Shown piece by piece: positions 34,801 through 45,753 of a stretch of 64,000 bases of DNA. Source of the stretch: Flammula alnicola (Eukaryota; Basidiomycota; Agaricomycetes; Agaricales; Strophariaceae); NCBI GenBank assembly GCA_015499995.1, contig JADNRV010000095.1, forward strand, positions 62,001-126,000, written 5' to 3'. Positions within the stretch are counted from its first letter, which is position 1; each line of letters opens with the position of its first letter. A model generated the notes under the pieces. The model saw nothing but the letters and a program-made list of their open reading frames with translations. It ran no database searches and was not told the origin of the DNA. Both the position numbers and the translations under genes were made by a program.

Positions 34801-35482
34801 TTTCAGATATCTTGTTAAGACTTAGATATGTTTGTTTCTTAGGGGAAAGGCGCTCCTTCCAATGTTGATCCGGCAACTTTGAGAAAGGAGGGCCTTAGGC
34901 GACCCAATACCTCAACGTTTACTCCTCACACCTCCAAGGAGTTCCAACTACACATGGAGGAGTACAAGCGTTTGGAAGAATGCTTCCAAGATGTCTTTGA
35001 TTGGATCAACAAAACTGTAAGTTCGACTTTGTATATTAATTCGCGAATCTATTAATTTAATTTGCATATAGCTCAAGGAAATACTTCCTGAGGAATACGA
35101 CATCATAGGACAATATGCAGATGTTCTTCCTGCCAGTGGATTTTCCCCCGCATACCCATTCAGTGGATTTGTGATCAACTTCAATGTTTGCACAAGGATC
35201 CACAGAGACGTTAATGACAAGAATCTCTGTATCGTCATGGCCATCTGTGATGACAATTGCGAGGGTGGTGATATTTGCTTTCTGGAACCAGGAATTCGAC
35301 TCCAGCTACTCTGCGGTGATATGGTTTTATTTCCATCCGCTAAGTTAAGTCATTTTAATATGAATTTCAAAGGAGAACGAGCATCTCTTGTTCTCCATTC
35401 TGATAGTTCAGGAGACAATTGGGTTAGGTGTAGAAATCACTGGGACCATAGCATATTCATGAATGTAGAGAAAGATATTTAG
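31877..35482 (+). CDS. TET/JBP-like 2-oxoglutarate/Fe(II) dioxygenase, eleven exons, intact
   Basis: Exons 31877-32014, 32069-32134, 32188-33345, 33418-33532, 33583-33696, 33746-33932, 33982-34393, 34446-34519, 34577-34781, 34843-35016 and 35072-35482 join to 1,018 codons without a stop. The last exon holds the dioxygenase core: GFVINFNVCTRIHRDVNDKN gives the HxD iron ligands (H925, D927), LSHFN the distal histidine (H975), and GERASLV the 2-oxoglutarate arginine (R984). This is the form seen in basidiomycete TET/JBP proteins, which oxidise 5-methylcytosine (or thymine in trypanosomes) in DNA. The N-terminal 400 residues are low complexity, with five GAD-GDA-type repeats and an RG-rich run that could bind nucleic acid. 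Fungal TET/JBP genes are known to travel with transposons. Confidence 0.88.
32674..32862 (+). repeat. coding repeat GADGDA followed by RG-rich tract
   Basis: An 18-bp unit like GGTGCTGACGGCGACGCT repeats five to seven times inside exon 3 of the TET/JBP-like gene. It is followed by a GRGRG-type run. The unit keeps the frame, so copy-number change would not break the protein. Confidence 0.8.
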
Positions 35483-35718
35483 GTCGCTTGTATCTAGCAG
35501 TCGTTCAATTGATTAGGTGTGGGAAAAATGGCAGATATTTGTATTTAATTTTAATTTACTGTGGTTGACTTTCTGATTGCCAACCAACTCCTTCAATGCT
35601 CACCAACGCCTTTAACACCGCTTTCTTACTGCTTTCTTACCTCTCTGCCAGTCTATACTGCTCTGCTGGTCTATAGGTTTACTGCTGTCAACTACTCTTT
35701 AACATAAATCTGAATACT

Positions 35719-37778
35719 ATGCAAACTCGACGGTCTGGAGCTTCTTCTGCATCACAGGGCTCAAAGTCCTCAGCGTCGGCAACCAGCAAAGCATCTGGTG
35801 GCAATGCCAAAAGGAAAGCCTCTGGAGGAGACAAGGCCTCCTCTCGCAAGAATAAATCTGGTGGTCAAACACGCTCTTCAGGAAAGTCGAATGGAGATTC
35901 AAGCGTCCCTACCATTGACGGTTTTGAATTCAACGAGAAGAACATGGCACTTTTCAAGGCTTTCAAGGCAAGAATGGAAGAGGAGAAGAAGGCTGCTGCG
36001 GCTACCCAGGATGAAGGCAGGTGATTTTTCATTTTTACACTCTATTTTGATTTATAGTTTCTTCTTTTAGCAATACGACAAAGAAACAAAAGGCTTATGC
36101 AGGAAGAAGAGAATGAAGACGGAAACGAGGATGAGGAGGAGGATGAAGGTGCTCCTCCCACCAAGAGGAGACGAAATGCGCCTATCATTTTGGATGATGA
36201 CGAGGCAGCGATCGCCAATGGCTTACAACCCATAGGTATGAAAGGTAAAGGTCGTTCAGGTTCTATGGATGAAGATGGCAGCCAGGATGGCGACTCTGGA
36301 GCTCAGCCTGATGGTGATCGGAGTGACCAAGGAGATGCAGATGCCAACGCTGATGCTGACGTTGACATGGATTATCCCGAGTACAATGTTTTGATGAAAA
36401 GGTAGTTGGAGGCGATGATTACTTCAATGATAATGGCGTTTGTTTTTTAATCTTTGTCGCTCAATTCACCTAAACTTATTATATATTATTTAGCTGTCGG
36501 TCTTTGACTTGGATGATACTAGGTCAACAACCACCTCTCGAAGATCTCGCTCTGGTACTCCAAAGTCGGCCAGTGGTTCCAAGACTTCCAACAATGCCAA
36601 AGTCAAAGAAGGCGACTTTTCTCCTCGAACCCGTCAGCTCGCCATTGCTTCAAAGTCCCATGCTAGAACCACCACCATCTATAACCCAGATGGACCTTTC
36701 CTTCCTGATACTAAGATTGGACGCTTGGAATTCTTATGGAACACCGTCAAAGGGGCATCTAGGAACAGTGATGACCTAACTATCAAGGATGCTTTTAGGC
36801 GTGCAACGCATGACCAGAATACTAAAAAGAAGCTGATTACATTTGTAAGGGATTCATTTGTTTTTTGACGGTAGCTAACTTAATTTAAAATCAGACGACA
36901 TATGGAAGGACGGCTCTCATCAGTAGCATAGTCATCAAAGCCCGTGATCGTGTCCGAGGCTTCTATGGTCTAAATGGTCCTCCAGATAAAGTCCGAAAAC
37001 ACGTTATATGGCTGTTGACTGAGTCCAACTTTATGTATGGGGGTATCAACCTGGAGGTATGAGCGTAATTTCCTTTAAGCTAATCTACTGACCATTTCTA
37101 TTCTTAGAAACATACCCTTGATTCTCGGCAACCCTTTGGCTCTGATCTCATTATAGAAATTATTGAAAGTCAGTGGTTCTCCATGTCGTCAAGATCAAAC
37201 GCGGATGCCGAAGCTACCACCAAGATTGCTGAAGAGAAGGATCTTCCTCTTTCTATCATCATTTTTGTCGTCACTGCTGTATGTCCTCTTCTTTATTCAT
37301 GTTCTTGATCTGACCGCTAGCATTTTTAGATTGAATATGCACTGAAAGGATGGAGCAGTGGTGTAAAACCCAATAAATATAACTTCTCTGACGAGATTGC
37401 TCAGCGAAGGTGTGCCTTTCTACTCCTTATTTCCTGTTCATTCTCATTGATGCTATTAATGTACACTAGCTACCATAACCATCTTGGAAACTGGAAGAAA
37501 CTGACTGTGGAATCTCCCAGATGGGCCAAATACTGGAAGAATGCGCTCCTCAAGAAGCTTCTGTGGATTTCTTTTCTTATCTATTGCTCTAATCTCTAAT
37601 CTAATATGTTTTATAGCTCAACCACCATAACTTTCTTGATGATTCTAATCAGGGCAAGGATTTGGCAAACCTGGACTTTAGCGCTCTGGAAAAACTGGCT
37701 CAAGAGGCAGAAGATGGAGAAGAAGAACCGGCCAGAGCAGAAGAGGAAGTTGCAGGAGGACAGTCTCAGTCTGGTTAG
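35719..37778 (+). CDS. DUF6532-type protein, about nine exons
   Basis: The N-terminus is Ser/Lys-rich (ATSKASGGNAKRKASGG), followed by an acidic segment with PPTKRRRNAP, which looks like a nuclear signal. The conserved core contains FLPDTKIGRLEFLWNTVKG, FTTYGRTALISSIVIKARD and HVIWLLTESNFMYGG. It continues through IIFVVTAIEYALKGW to SYHNHLGNWKKL, a pattern I associate with DUF6532, known only in basidiomycetes and with no established function. Introns are short with good borders. Two joints are ambiguous: that ending exon 2 (36402 or nearby) and the last one (near 37568), where the best protein needs a non-GT donor, so the C-terminus could be frameshifted. It is the middle gene of a same-strand trio, 236 bases after the TET/JBP-like stop. 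Confidence 0.72.
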
Positions 37779-37859
37779 TTGGTGACGTCAAGTCTATCCT
37801 CTTTCTTCTATCTTTTATGCAAGAATAGCTGTTCTGTATTTTATTCATTAATAATAGTT

Positions 37860-38480
37860 TTATATTGGCTTATTGTGGATTCCCAAAGGGCTCCTAGCTG
37901 CTTTGATTGAGAGTTAGGCGTCTTTAGACTAAACTTAGACTACTTTCAGCTCTTTTTGAAAATGCTCTAAAGCTACCCTGGTACCTCTTTGGAACACTCT
38001 AAGAATGATCTGAAGCTGCTCTGAGAACGCTCCCAAGTCCTTTGAATCCACTTTGAAAATGCTTTCAGAGTATATCACAATTCTGAAAATACTTTGAAAA
38101 CACTTTGAAAATAGTCTCAAATTGCTTTCAGATGTCTTTGGTTTTTCTTTCAGATGTCTTTGGTCTACTTTGGACTTCTTTCATTCTTCTTTCAGATTTC
38201 TTTCATTTGGCTTTCAGATGTCTTTAGACTTCTTTGGTTTGCTTTCAGACGTCTTTGGTTTGGCTTTCAGATGTCTTTGGTTACTTTAGACCTCTTTGGA
38301 TTGGCTTTCAGACTTCTTTAGTTTGGCTTTCAGACTTCTTTGGCTCTGCTTTACATGTCTGTGGTTTCCCTTTCAAAGCAAGTGGAGTGACTTTGAGACG
38401 TCTTTGAGGAAATAGTTACCAAGTCACTTACATTTCAAAGCTGCCTGAGAAGCTTTGAATCTTTGTAGTCTTTAGAGTCT
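37860..38480 (+). repeat. TTTCAGATGTCTTTGG-type minisatellite
   Basis: Imperfect units such as GGCTTTCAGATGTCTTTGGTTT recur through the block, densest at 38120-38360. The 5' half is a more diverged version (CTTTGAAAATGCTCT). Related CTTTGGG/CTCTGG units occur near 18980-19080. No gene. Confidence 0.75.
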
Positions 38481-38982
38481 TTAGAGATGCCTAGAGCACC
38501 CTGGGTTTCTCTGAGGAAAAACTTCATTTTCCTGATGCCGGATGGACGAGACACGCCGAATCACATTCACTGTCCCCATGCCCCAACATTCCGCATGAAG
38601 AAACGCAAACGACGCTGATGAGAGCCCTGCGCTCAACTGCCCTTCATCCACCTGGACATGTATCAGGACCATAAGCGAAGGGCGGCGCCAGGGCAAGGAT
38701 CAGGATGAGAATGTGGGCGAGGGCAGGCTATAGTTCATGGTCAGCGAGCGCACATTAGTAGCTCTCCATCCTTAACTAGCATAGATACCTGTGTAGATAC
38801 AACATGCTGAATGATATATGCTATACGTGTCCATTTGCGTAGAACTGAACTTGAGCGCCCAAAAAAAACACCATTATCTGGATTTGACAGGAGTATCTCA
38901 GACTATATGAGACAATTTAACCGTCCTCTCTGCACACTTGAATTCATCTGTAGAGCTACTCTCAACCCTCAAAGCGAGTACT
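38481..38982. other. upstream region of the Rad2/XPG-like gene
   Basis: No convincing gene. Short open frames only; the promoter of the nuclease gene should lie in the last 200 bases. Confidence 0.35.
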
Positions 38983-40032
38983 ATGGGCATTAATGGCCTC
39001 TGGAAGGTGCGTAATTAAAAGTGTTGAGAAGCATCAATCTGACTGACTTGAATTACAGGTTCTTGAACCTGCAGCACAAACGTGCACATTAAACGAGATA
39101 TGCTTGATGAATGGATATTCTGCGACGAAGAAGCAGAAAATACTCCGCATTGGGGTGGACATTAGGTTCGTTTGCCATTGTAATTTGTGGTTATCATTTG
39201 AATAAATTATTGAATGCTATTCGCAAGTGTTATCATGAATGAATGTATTGCTGCAGAGCGTGCATCGCCCATATATCAGCACAAGCCAGGGGGTGCGCTT
39301 CGCATATTCTTCTTCAAGTTATGCAAATTTCTTCGTGAAGCGCCTGTCATGATGATCTTTGTCTTCGATGGTCCAAATCGACCTTCATTCAAACATGGCA
39401 GGCAGATTGATACGAAAACTGTTCTGGAATGGTCTAATATCTGTAAGACCATTATCGAGGCATTTGGTTTTCACTGGAACCAGGTAGTGTCTCAGTCTAT
39501 GGTTTTCATTTCGAAAAATCATGCTAAAGGTTTCTATTCTATCCTAGGCCCCTGGCGAAGCTGAGGCAGAGCTGGCAATAATGAGTTACTACAATGCAAT
39601 AGATGCAGTTTTGACGAGTGATAGTGACTGTTTAGTTTTTGGAGCGCAGTGTGTTTTGCGAAGGTATGCTCCGTCTTCACCATTTCAGGTTTGATATGTC
39701 TAATAGTCTGGTAGCAAACCTCAGTCGGATAGATATCTGCTTTATTCTATCGACGCGATCAAAAATATGGCTGAGGTATTGCTCTCTCGAGGTGGCCTCT
39801 TGTTAGTTGCCCTCCTTTCCAAAGGCGACTATTCCGATGGATTTCCAGGCTGTGGCATTAGGATAGCCACCTCCCTTGCACGCGGTGGGTTTGGCGATCG
39901 AATTCTTCATGCATTTGATAGGCTTGAAGGCTTCAAACTCGATACAGAGCTGAAAGCAATCACCAATAGCATTCAAACTGAGCTATTCTCTAACTCTTGC
40001 GGTCATCTCGGTTCAAGCCATCCAAGTCTCGC

Positions 40033-41348
40033 TAGACTGTCCACGGTCCGGGCCGGGCCAGGGCCAGGGTGTTTTTGGTGGCCCTGGCCCTGGCCCTCCA
40101 GGGCCGGGTCAGCTTGTGTTGACCCTGGCCCGACCCCCATGTTGGCCCTGGGCGAGGGGGATCGGGCCAGGGTCGGGGCGGGCCGGCCCCGGGCCAAGCT
40201 GTTTGCAATGAGCAGCGCTCGGCATTTGCCGAAAAACGGCAGGCACGTCGCCACCGGCAATTCGAAGTCAAATGTCCGCCTTCGCACTCTCCCCCATCCG
40301 ACATCCCAAACACACCCACCACCATCTCCACACCACCAACGAGGCGATGACGAGGCGATGATGATGCGACGACGCCAACGCGATGGACATGGCGGGTGGA
40401 ACGGCGGGTGGAACGGTGGGTGCAGAGACGACGCGACGACGCCGTGGGTGCGGGTGCAGCGACGGCACGACGACGCCGCGGGTGCGGGTGCAGCGATGAC
40501 ACGATGACGCCGCGGGTGTGGATGCAACGGGCGACGAGGAGCAGCAACCTGCTGCTCTCTCGATGCCACGCTGATACCACGCGGGTGTGCAACGGCAACG
40601 CGGATGCAACAGGCGACGTCGGACGAGGAGCAGCAGCAGTGCTCCTGTCTCGATGCCACGACGCCAACGTGCAACGATGACGTGGACGCAACGGGCGATG
40701 AGGAGCAGCAACTGCTGCTCCTATCTCGATGCCATGCCGATACCACGACGCACGCGGGTGTGCAATGACAACGCGGATGGAACAGGCGACGTCAGACGAG
40801 GAGCAGCAGTAGCGACTGCTGCTGCTCCTGTCTCGATGCCACAACGCCGACATGCAACGAGGACGTCGCCACGAATGCAACGACGGTGCAGCGACGACGA
40901 GGCCACGACACTGCCGGTATACAACGACAACGCGGGTGCAACGGATGATGGGGAGCAGCAGTAGCGACTGCTGCTGCTCTCTCGATGCCACGATGCTGAC
41001 GTGCAATGATGATACAGATGCAACGGGCGATGAGGAGCAGCAGTAGCAATTGCTACTGCTGTCTCAATATGACTTACATTTACTTAGTGGTAGTATACAT
41101 TTTAATAATACCCTACGTTCAATCACTATGTACAAACTGCAAACTCGAAAGTCGAAATTGGAACCCAAAAAAGAGGGCCGGCCCCGGGCCAACCCTGGTT
41201 GACCCCGAGGGCCGGGTCAGTTAAGCCTTGGCCCTGGCCCCTCTGAGGGCCGGGCCAATGGTGGATGGGCCCTGGCCCCTGGCCCTCCGGGGCCGGGTCG
41301 GGTCGGCCCTCGGGCCAGGAGGGCCAGGCCCGGACCGTGGACAGTCTA
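40033..41348. mobile_element. GC-rich TIR element in the XPG-like gene, 8-9 bp target duplication
   Basis: Perfect 22-bp inverted ends begin TAGACTGTCCACGGTC. Flanking direct repeats are AGTCTCGC (40025-40032 and 41349-41356), or AAGTCTCGC if the end is read one base shorter. Next to each end are GGGCCAGGGCC-type runs. The middle is an array of roughly 100-120 bp units built on GATGCCACGACGC and GCAACGGGCGATGAGGAGCAGCAG, each carrying a small palindrome (GCAGCAG...CTGCTGC). No transposase is encoded. An 8-bp duplication suits hAT and a 9-bp one suits Mutator-like elements; I cannot decide. It is a non-autonomous DNA transposon. Confidence 0.88.
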
Positions 41349-41416
41349 AGTCTCGCATCCAAATTCACTTATGACTACATTTCACGCAAGAAGATAGCGC
41401 AGTATTTAAACCCGGT

Positions 41417-43186
41417 GAAGAGACCGCGAGCGGCTAGCTGTGAACGGACTACTATTCTCCTTACCTGAGCTATTTTTAGCACTTAGTAAAGCTTATACCG
41501 TAGTCTAAATGTTACAAGTCCGGACATTACAATGACAAGGCTACTAAGGACTAGAGGAAACTATGCAAGATAACGAGGAACGCGCGGTCAATTAAAGACA
41601 TTATCATTAGTAACTATTGAGATAATAGTCAATACATCTAATGAAGTGTACGGAAATAGGCGCCTTTCAGTAATATCTTAACCATCCGGCCTATACAGAA
41701 CGAGGCGCGGATCTCTAGATTAAAGAACGGACATCTAGGCACACTACAGGACAGGTCGCGTGACATTGCCAAAGGCATCAAGGACAGTGGAGCAGTCGGG
41801 GTAAAGCAGACACCCATAGACGCGCCTGTAGCAACGCCGATCAAAGCTCGGATCAAAGGGATACCAAATCGGGAACACATACCATATCGGGTAATAACTG
41901 GGTACAGGAAGATTTCCGGGGTGCATAACTCAACACAGCGAGATCCCAGATGCACGCCGAGGGTACCAAGATGCCGGGTACAGAGGACGAAGGGTTACAA
42001 CCCTAATCACGAGCATTATCTCGGACAGAACGTGCGTGGATTGCCCGAGCGTCTCCGACGAGATGTAGGCGCGTCTATGCTCCGGTCAGCCTATAGCCAA
42101 TGACAGGACAAGATACCAATGAAAACGAAAGGTCACGAGCCCGTATACCATGCAGTCGAGGAGGATTAAGTCTTAGGCGCTTAAGTTAGCCGAACCAATG
42201 ACAATCTGAGCTCCCGATCCAACCAAAAAGGCATGATTGAGCGGACGCGCACGGAAACTGTACTCCATAAGGCCGCCGCTCGCGCACAAATGCCCATGAA
42301 ATCTCTATATTCTTGTCATTGCGTCTATGTAATAATATATCGTCTCAGTAGTATATAAGCAGCCCTGTAACACCGTAGAACACAAGCAATTTACCACCCA
42401 CGAGATACAAGCGCTTAAGAGTCATATCTTAAGTGTTTCACCTCTAAGTACCAAGTAGCTTCAAAGCGAGAGTCCCATAATATAAAAAGAAACCAAGTAA
42501 CGATATAAACGAACTGTTAAGATGAGAACACGTGTCTAAGTGATTCGCCAAGACAAGTAAAGAGAGTTATAAGCCAAGGAACCTGTCTAAGTGACTTGTT
42601 CAAAACCTACCCTTTGTCAAAGGACATCTGGGGACCTGGACTGTAGTGTCAGTAGACAAAGTGTCTATGCGCCTCTGGCCATTGTTAAGGGACTGTAGTG
42701 TCGGCAGATAAGACATCTGCGCGCCTCTTTCCACAAGTATAGTTTTTGAGACAAGTAAAGACAAGTTAAAAGGGCATAGAGCCATCTTCTCAATTGGAGA
42801 ACAAGACAAAGCAAGATCAGTTAGCAGTTTGTGCATAGAGCACTAGTTTCCGAGTACCAGACCAGAATTTACACAAGTCTATTGGACTTAAAACGACCCA
42901 TTGACTATAAACGCACCTAAGGCCTTGCCTGAGCCATTACATAGTTAAACACCTTCTTTTATCGCGCACCTACTATCAGGTATCGATATTATAAAACTAT
43001 TATCCTCCCCTTGGACGAACTAAGTCAACTAAACATTGATTTGGGTGTTTGAGTGTAGTAAAGTAGTTATTAAAAGTGAAGCAAGTCGGATTTGATAGTA
43101 TCCCTTTAATAGACCTTACAAAGTCTATTGAAAGCGACTACTTGATTATCTAGTAGTTCACACACACCCCGTACTAAGCATCTTTA
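41417..43186. mobile_element. 1.77-kb insertion in the XPG-like gene, class uncertain (solo-LTR candidate)
   Basis: It is flanked by CCGGT at 41412-41416 and 43187-43191. Taking it out joins YLNP to VISTG in the nuclease frame. It has no long open frame. A TATAT-AAG box with downstream CCCTGTAACACC near 42352 looks like an LTR promoter, and short inverted ends TGAAGA/TCTTTA are possible if the duplication is four bases (CCGG). Inside, CTGTAGTGTC(A/G)G...GCGCCTCT is repeated at about 42640 and 42690. Against a standard LTR, the ends are not TG...CA. Confidence 0.65.
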
Positions 43187-43898
43187 CCGGTAATTTCAAC
43201 AGGCTTATTGTCCTCATCAAAGACTCGGATTCCTACCTGGATCGAAAAGGAGCCCATAATTCCTCAGATTGCTCAATTCTGCATGGGATCCTTGAACTGG
43301 ACGTCCAATGTATTAGAAAAGAAGCTTGAAAAAATTCTCTGGCCTGGTGTAGTTCTGCGAACACTTATATCGGTACGTCTCTTTTGATATTTTTCGATGT
43401 ACACTTAATATTCAAATTCAACTCTGTACCCTAAAGCCTCTATTAGTCTATGACGAGCCTCAAGCACTCTACCGCACCCCTCATGCTAAAATGAAGGTAT
43501 TGAATATTTCTGTACACCACAGGAAAGGAAAACCGGGACAATGGGCACGCATTACTCTCTCTGCTGCAAATTTTATCGCTTTGCTAGGAATAGACACCAG
43601 CATACCGGCAGAGACAGATCCGCGAGCCAAAATCAAAGTCTGGATCCCGATTGAATATCTGCCTGAGCCCATTCTCATGATGCTGTCTGAAGCCACCAGC
43701 ATTCATCCTTCGACTTCTACCAGCATTCATCCTTCAACTTCTATGTCAGTCCACACCCACGTTGGTCCACTCAATCCCATCAAACCAGAGAGTCCTGATT
43801 TTACTGGCTCTGAATCCGACGTTGAAATCATTCGCCTTCCCTCGAAGCGCAAGCACTCCAAAGTATCCTCTCCAGAAGTTATTGTACTTAGTGATTAA

Positions 43899-44653
43899 AA
43901 AATCTATTTGTATTTGTATTAGTATTATCTGTATGATGTATATTATAAATTACTATCTTCTAACTTCTAGATGAATTGTGAAGGACGTCTGTCTGATGAA
44001 CGTGCCAGTGCAGCTGACTTTGAGCGTCTGTGCTTCAAGCTTAGCTTGCGCAACACTTTTGCCACAAAGTCACGTGTGGCAAAAGCGTTGCACTTTTTCT
44101 CACGGCTTTTTTCTTGGCTGTCCAGCTTGCTGCCTCGTCTCCAACCCCTTATTTTACCACAGAGTCTTCTGGTTCTCAGATAGACTTTGACATCCACAAC
44201 TGACCAACTGGTCGAAATGTGCTCATTCTCTCGCTGTTTACTCTATTTCCATCTGAATTGTTTTCGACGTCGATTTAATCTCAACTCACGCTATGCGCAA
44301 GTGGCGCAAGCATTGCATTTCACTGTCCACACAACCAAGAACCTGCTGTCCGCGCAACCAAGCCAGCTAATTTTTTTGTTTATCTTTCGTGAATAGCCTA
44401 TTTTAAACATCGAGATTTGAAGGACCCCGCATGGCAGCATGCGGCAGCACGCAGCAGTTCACGCAGCAGTTCCCATTCCCCATAGATGTATTACATTCGT
44501 TAAGCGCCCGTGCACAGGTTGACTCTCAGCCAATAGAGAGCGCCCCTGGGCCAGGTAACCTCGTGTGACATAAGGTCACGCCGCGCGCCCAAACCCAGGC
44601 GGGTAACCATGTGACGTGACATGCCCCGGGCACTCCGACAGCCAAGATACATA
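43899..44653. other. intergenic region with short inverted repeats
   Basis: The segment 44030-44110 contains AAAGTCACGTGTGGCAAAAGCGTTGC flanked by GCAACACTTTTGCC, a hairpin of about 16 bases per arm. A related CGCAAGTGGCGCAAGCATTGC lies near 44296. No gene is recognised. Confidence 0.4.
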
Positions 44654-45742
44654 TAACACACGGGTGGTTCCAACATTAAAAGCTCCTTTTGATGTGTATC
44701 AAGTACGTTATCAAGGATTTTAAGTGTAGGAAATTCTACAATCTTATTTCGTATTTAAAATGTCGGATAACATACAAGAAATTATTCTATTTTAAATACT
44801 CAACACCATGTAGGGATATCTTAGATTTAAAATCTTTGATTACATTGAAAGGTGCTTTATACAAAGTCAAGTATTTTAAGACTAGGATAACAATCAGGAA
44901 TATCTTAAATTTTAAGTATTAAAAATTCCGATATGTTGCTTTATATAATGAATATGTGACAACGTCTTAGAAGTCTTTATACTTCAAATATTAAGTAACA
45001 TTTTAAAAAATCTTACACGGTATCCAGCATTTAAAGTATAAAAAATCCTCAATTAATTGCCCACTCATCGCCCACTCATTACCTGCCTAGCGCCCATTAT
45101 GCGTGCGACGGCTCGCCGTCCCGCTGAAATTAGTGGGCGGATTCAAGTTTCTTAGTTAGTAAGCTGCATCTCCTGAATAAGTACGAGGGAAACTTGCTCA
45201 CTTGGTCTGTAGGATTAAATATTAAATTATCAAGGATTCTCAAGGCTGGGTTGTGCACGTCCGCTTTTTCACTGGGCATGCATTATGTGCCCAGAAAGTT
45301 GGCGACAAGTGGGCAATGAGTGGGCAATGAGTGGGCGATTAATCGAGGATTTTTTTCTACTTGAAATCTTGAATAACATCTTTGATAATTTTAAATGTTC
45401 TTTTATATTTTAAATATGTGTAAATTTTAGATTGTGCTCAATATTTAAAATGGTAACCACGCTATTGGATTTATTTTTATTTTAAGTACTAAAAGTATTT
45501 CTTGCTAAATTAAAATTTTAAATATGGTGGAACATTTTAAATAAATTTCGAGTTAAAATATTTGTTACTGTGGAAAGGAGCTTTATATCTTATTCAAGAT
45601 TTAAAATACGAAAATCTTTAAGACTTAATAAAAGATTTTAAATGCTGAAATATTCAATATGGTAACTAATACTTAAAATCTTTGACAACGTACTTGATAC
45701 ACGTCAAAAGGAGCTTTTAATGTTGGAACCGCCGGTGTGTAA
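44654..45742. mobile_element. 1.09-kb element with long terminal inverted repeats
   Basis: Ends of about 70 bases match in inverse orientation: TAACACACGGGTGG then TTCCAACATTAAAAGCTCC and onward to ATCAAGTACGTT, with few mismatches. The interior is AT-rich, with many TTTTAAAT-type palindromic words and no open frame. I see no clear target duplication. A second inverted-repeat element sits in its middle. It is MITE-like, and its right end lies 12 bases beyond the stop of the secreted peptide gene. Confidence 0.75.
45041..45355. mobile_element. inner inverted-repeat element nested in the 1.09-kb element
   Basis: Left arm AAAAATCCTCAATTAATTGC followed by CCACTCATCGCCCACTCAT; the right arm is its inverse, with three GTGGGC(A)ATGAG units. 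Its base composition is much more GC-rich than the surrounding AT-rich element, so it is likely a later insertion. Confidence 0.65.
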
Positions 45743-45753
45743 AGACTCTAGAC

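Larger units (their letters stand above)
38983..43898 (+). pseudogene. Rad2/XPG family nuclease (GEN1/Yen1-like), split by two insertions
   Basis: Exons 38983-39006, 39059-39165, 39228-39483, 39548-39663, 39715-40032 + 41357-41416 + 43192-43372, and 43437-43898 total 1,524 bases (508 codons) once both insertions are removed. The start MGINGLWK is the XPG N-terminal signature. Active-site acids sit in IGVDIS, FVFDGPNRP, APGEAEAELA and TSDSDCLVFGA, followed by LLSKGDYSDGFPGCG of the helix-hairpin region. The C-terminus has RIPTWIEKEP, AQFCMGSLNW and WPGVVLRTLIS, as in agaric PIN-domain relatives of GEN1. Intact enzymes cut branched DNA such as flaps or four-way junctions in the nucleus. Both insertions lie in exon 5, so this copy is broken, yet its frame is otherwise clean, which points to recent loss. 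A short first exon would still give an N-terminal nuclease fragment. Confidence 0.85.

Noticed and set aside
40003..41006. Long minus-strand frames (over 240 codons) across the TIR element
   Set aside because: They cross the proven insertion border and consist of repeat translation.
40396..41049. Several overlapping open frames in both directions inside the GC-rich element
   Set aside because: They are translations of the ~110-bp repeat array, present in all frames, with no conserved domain.
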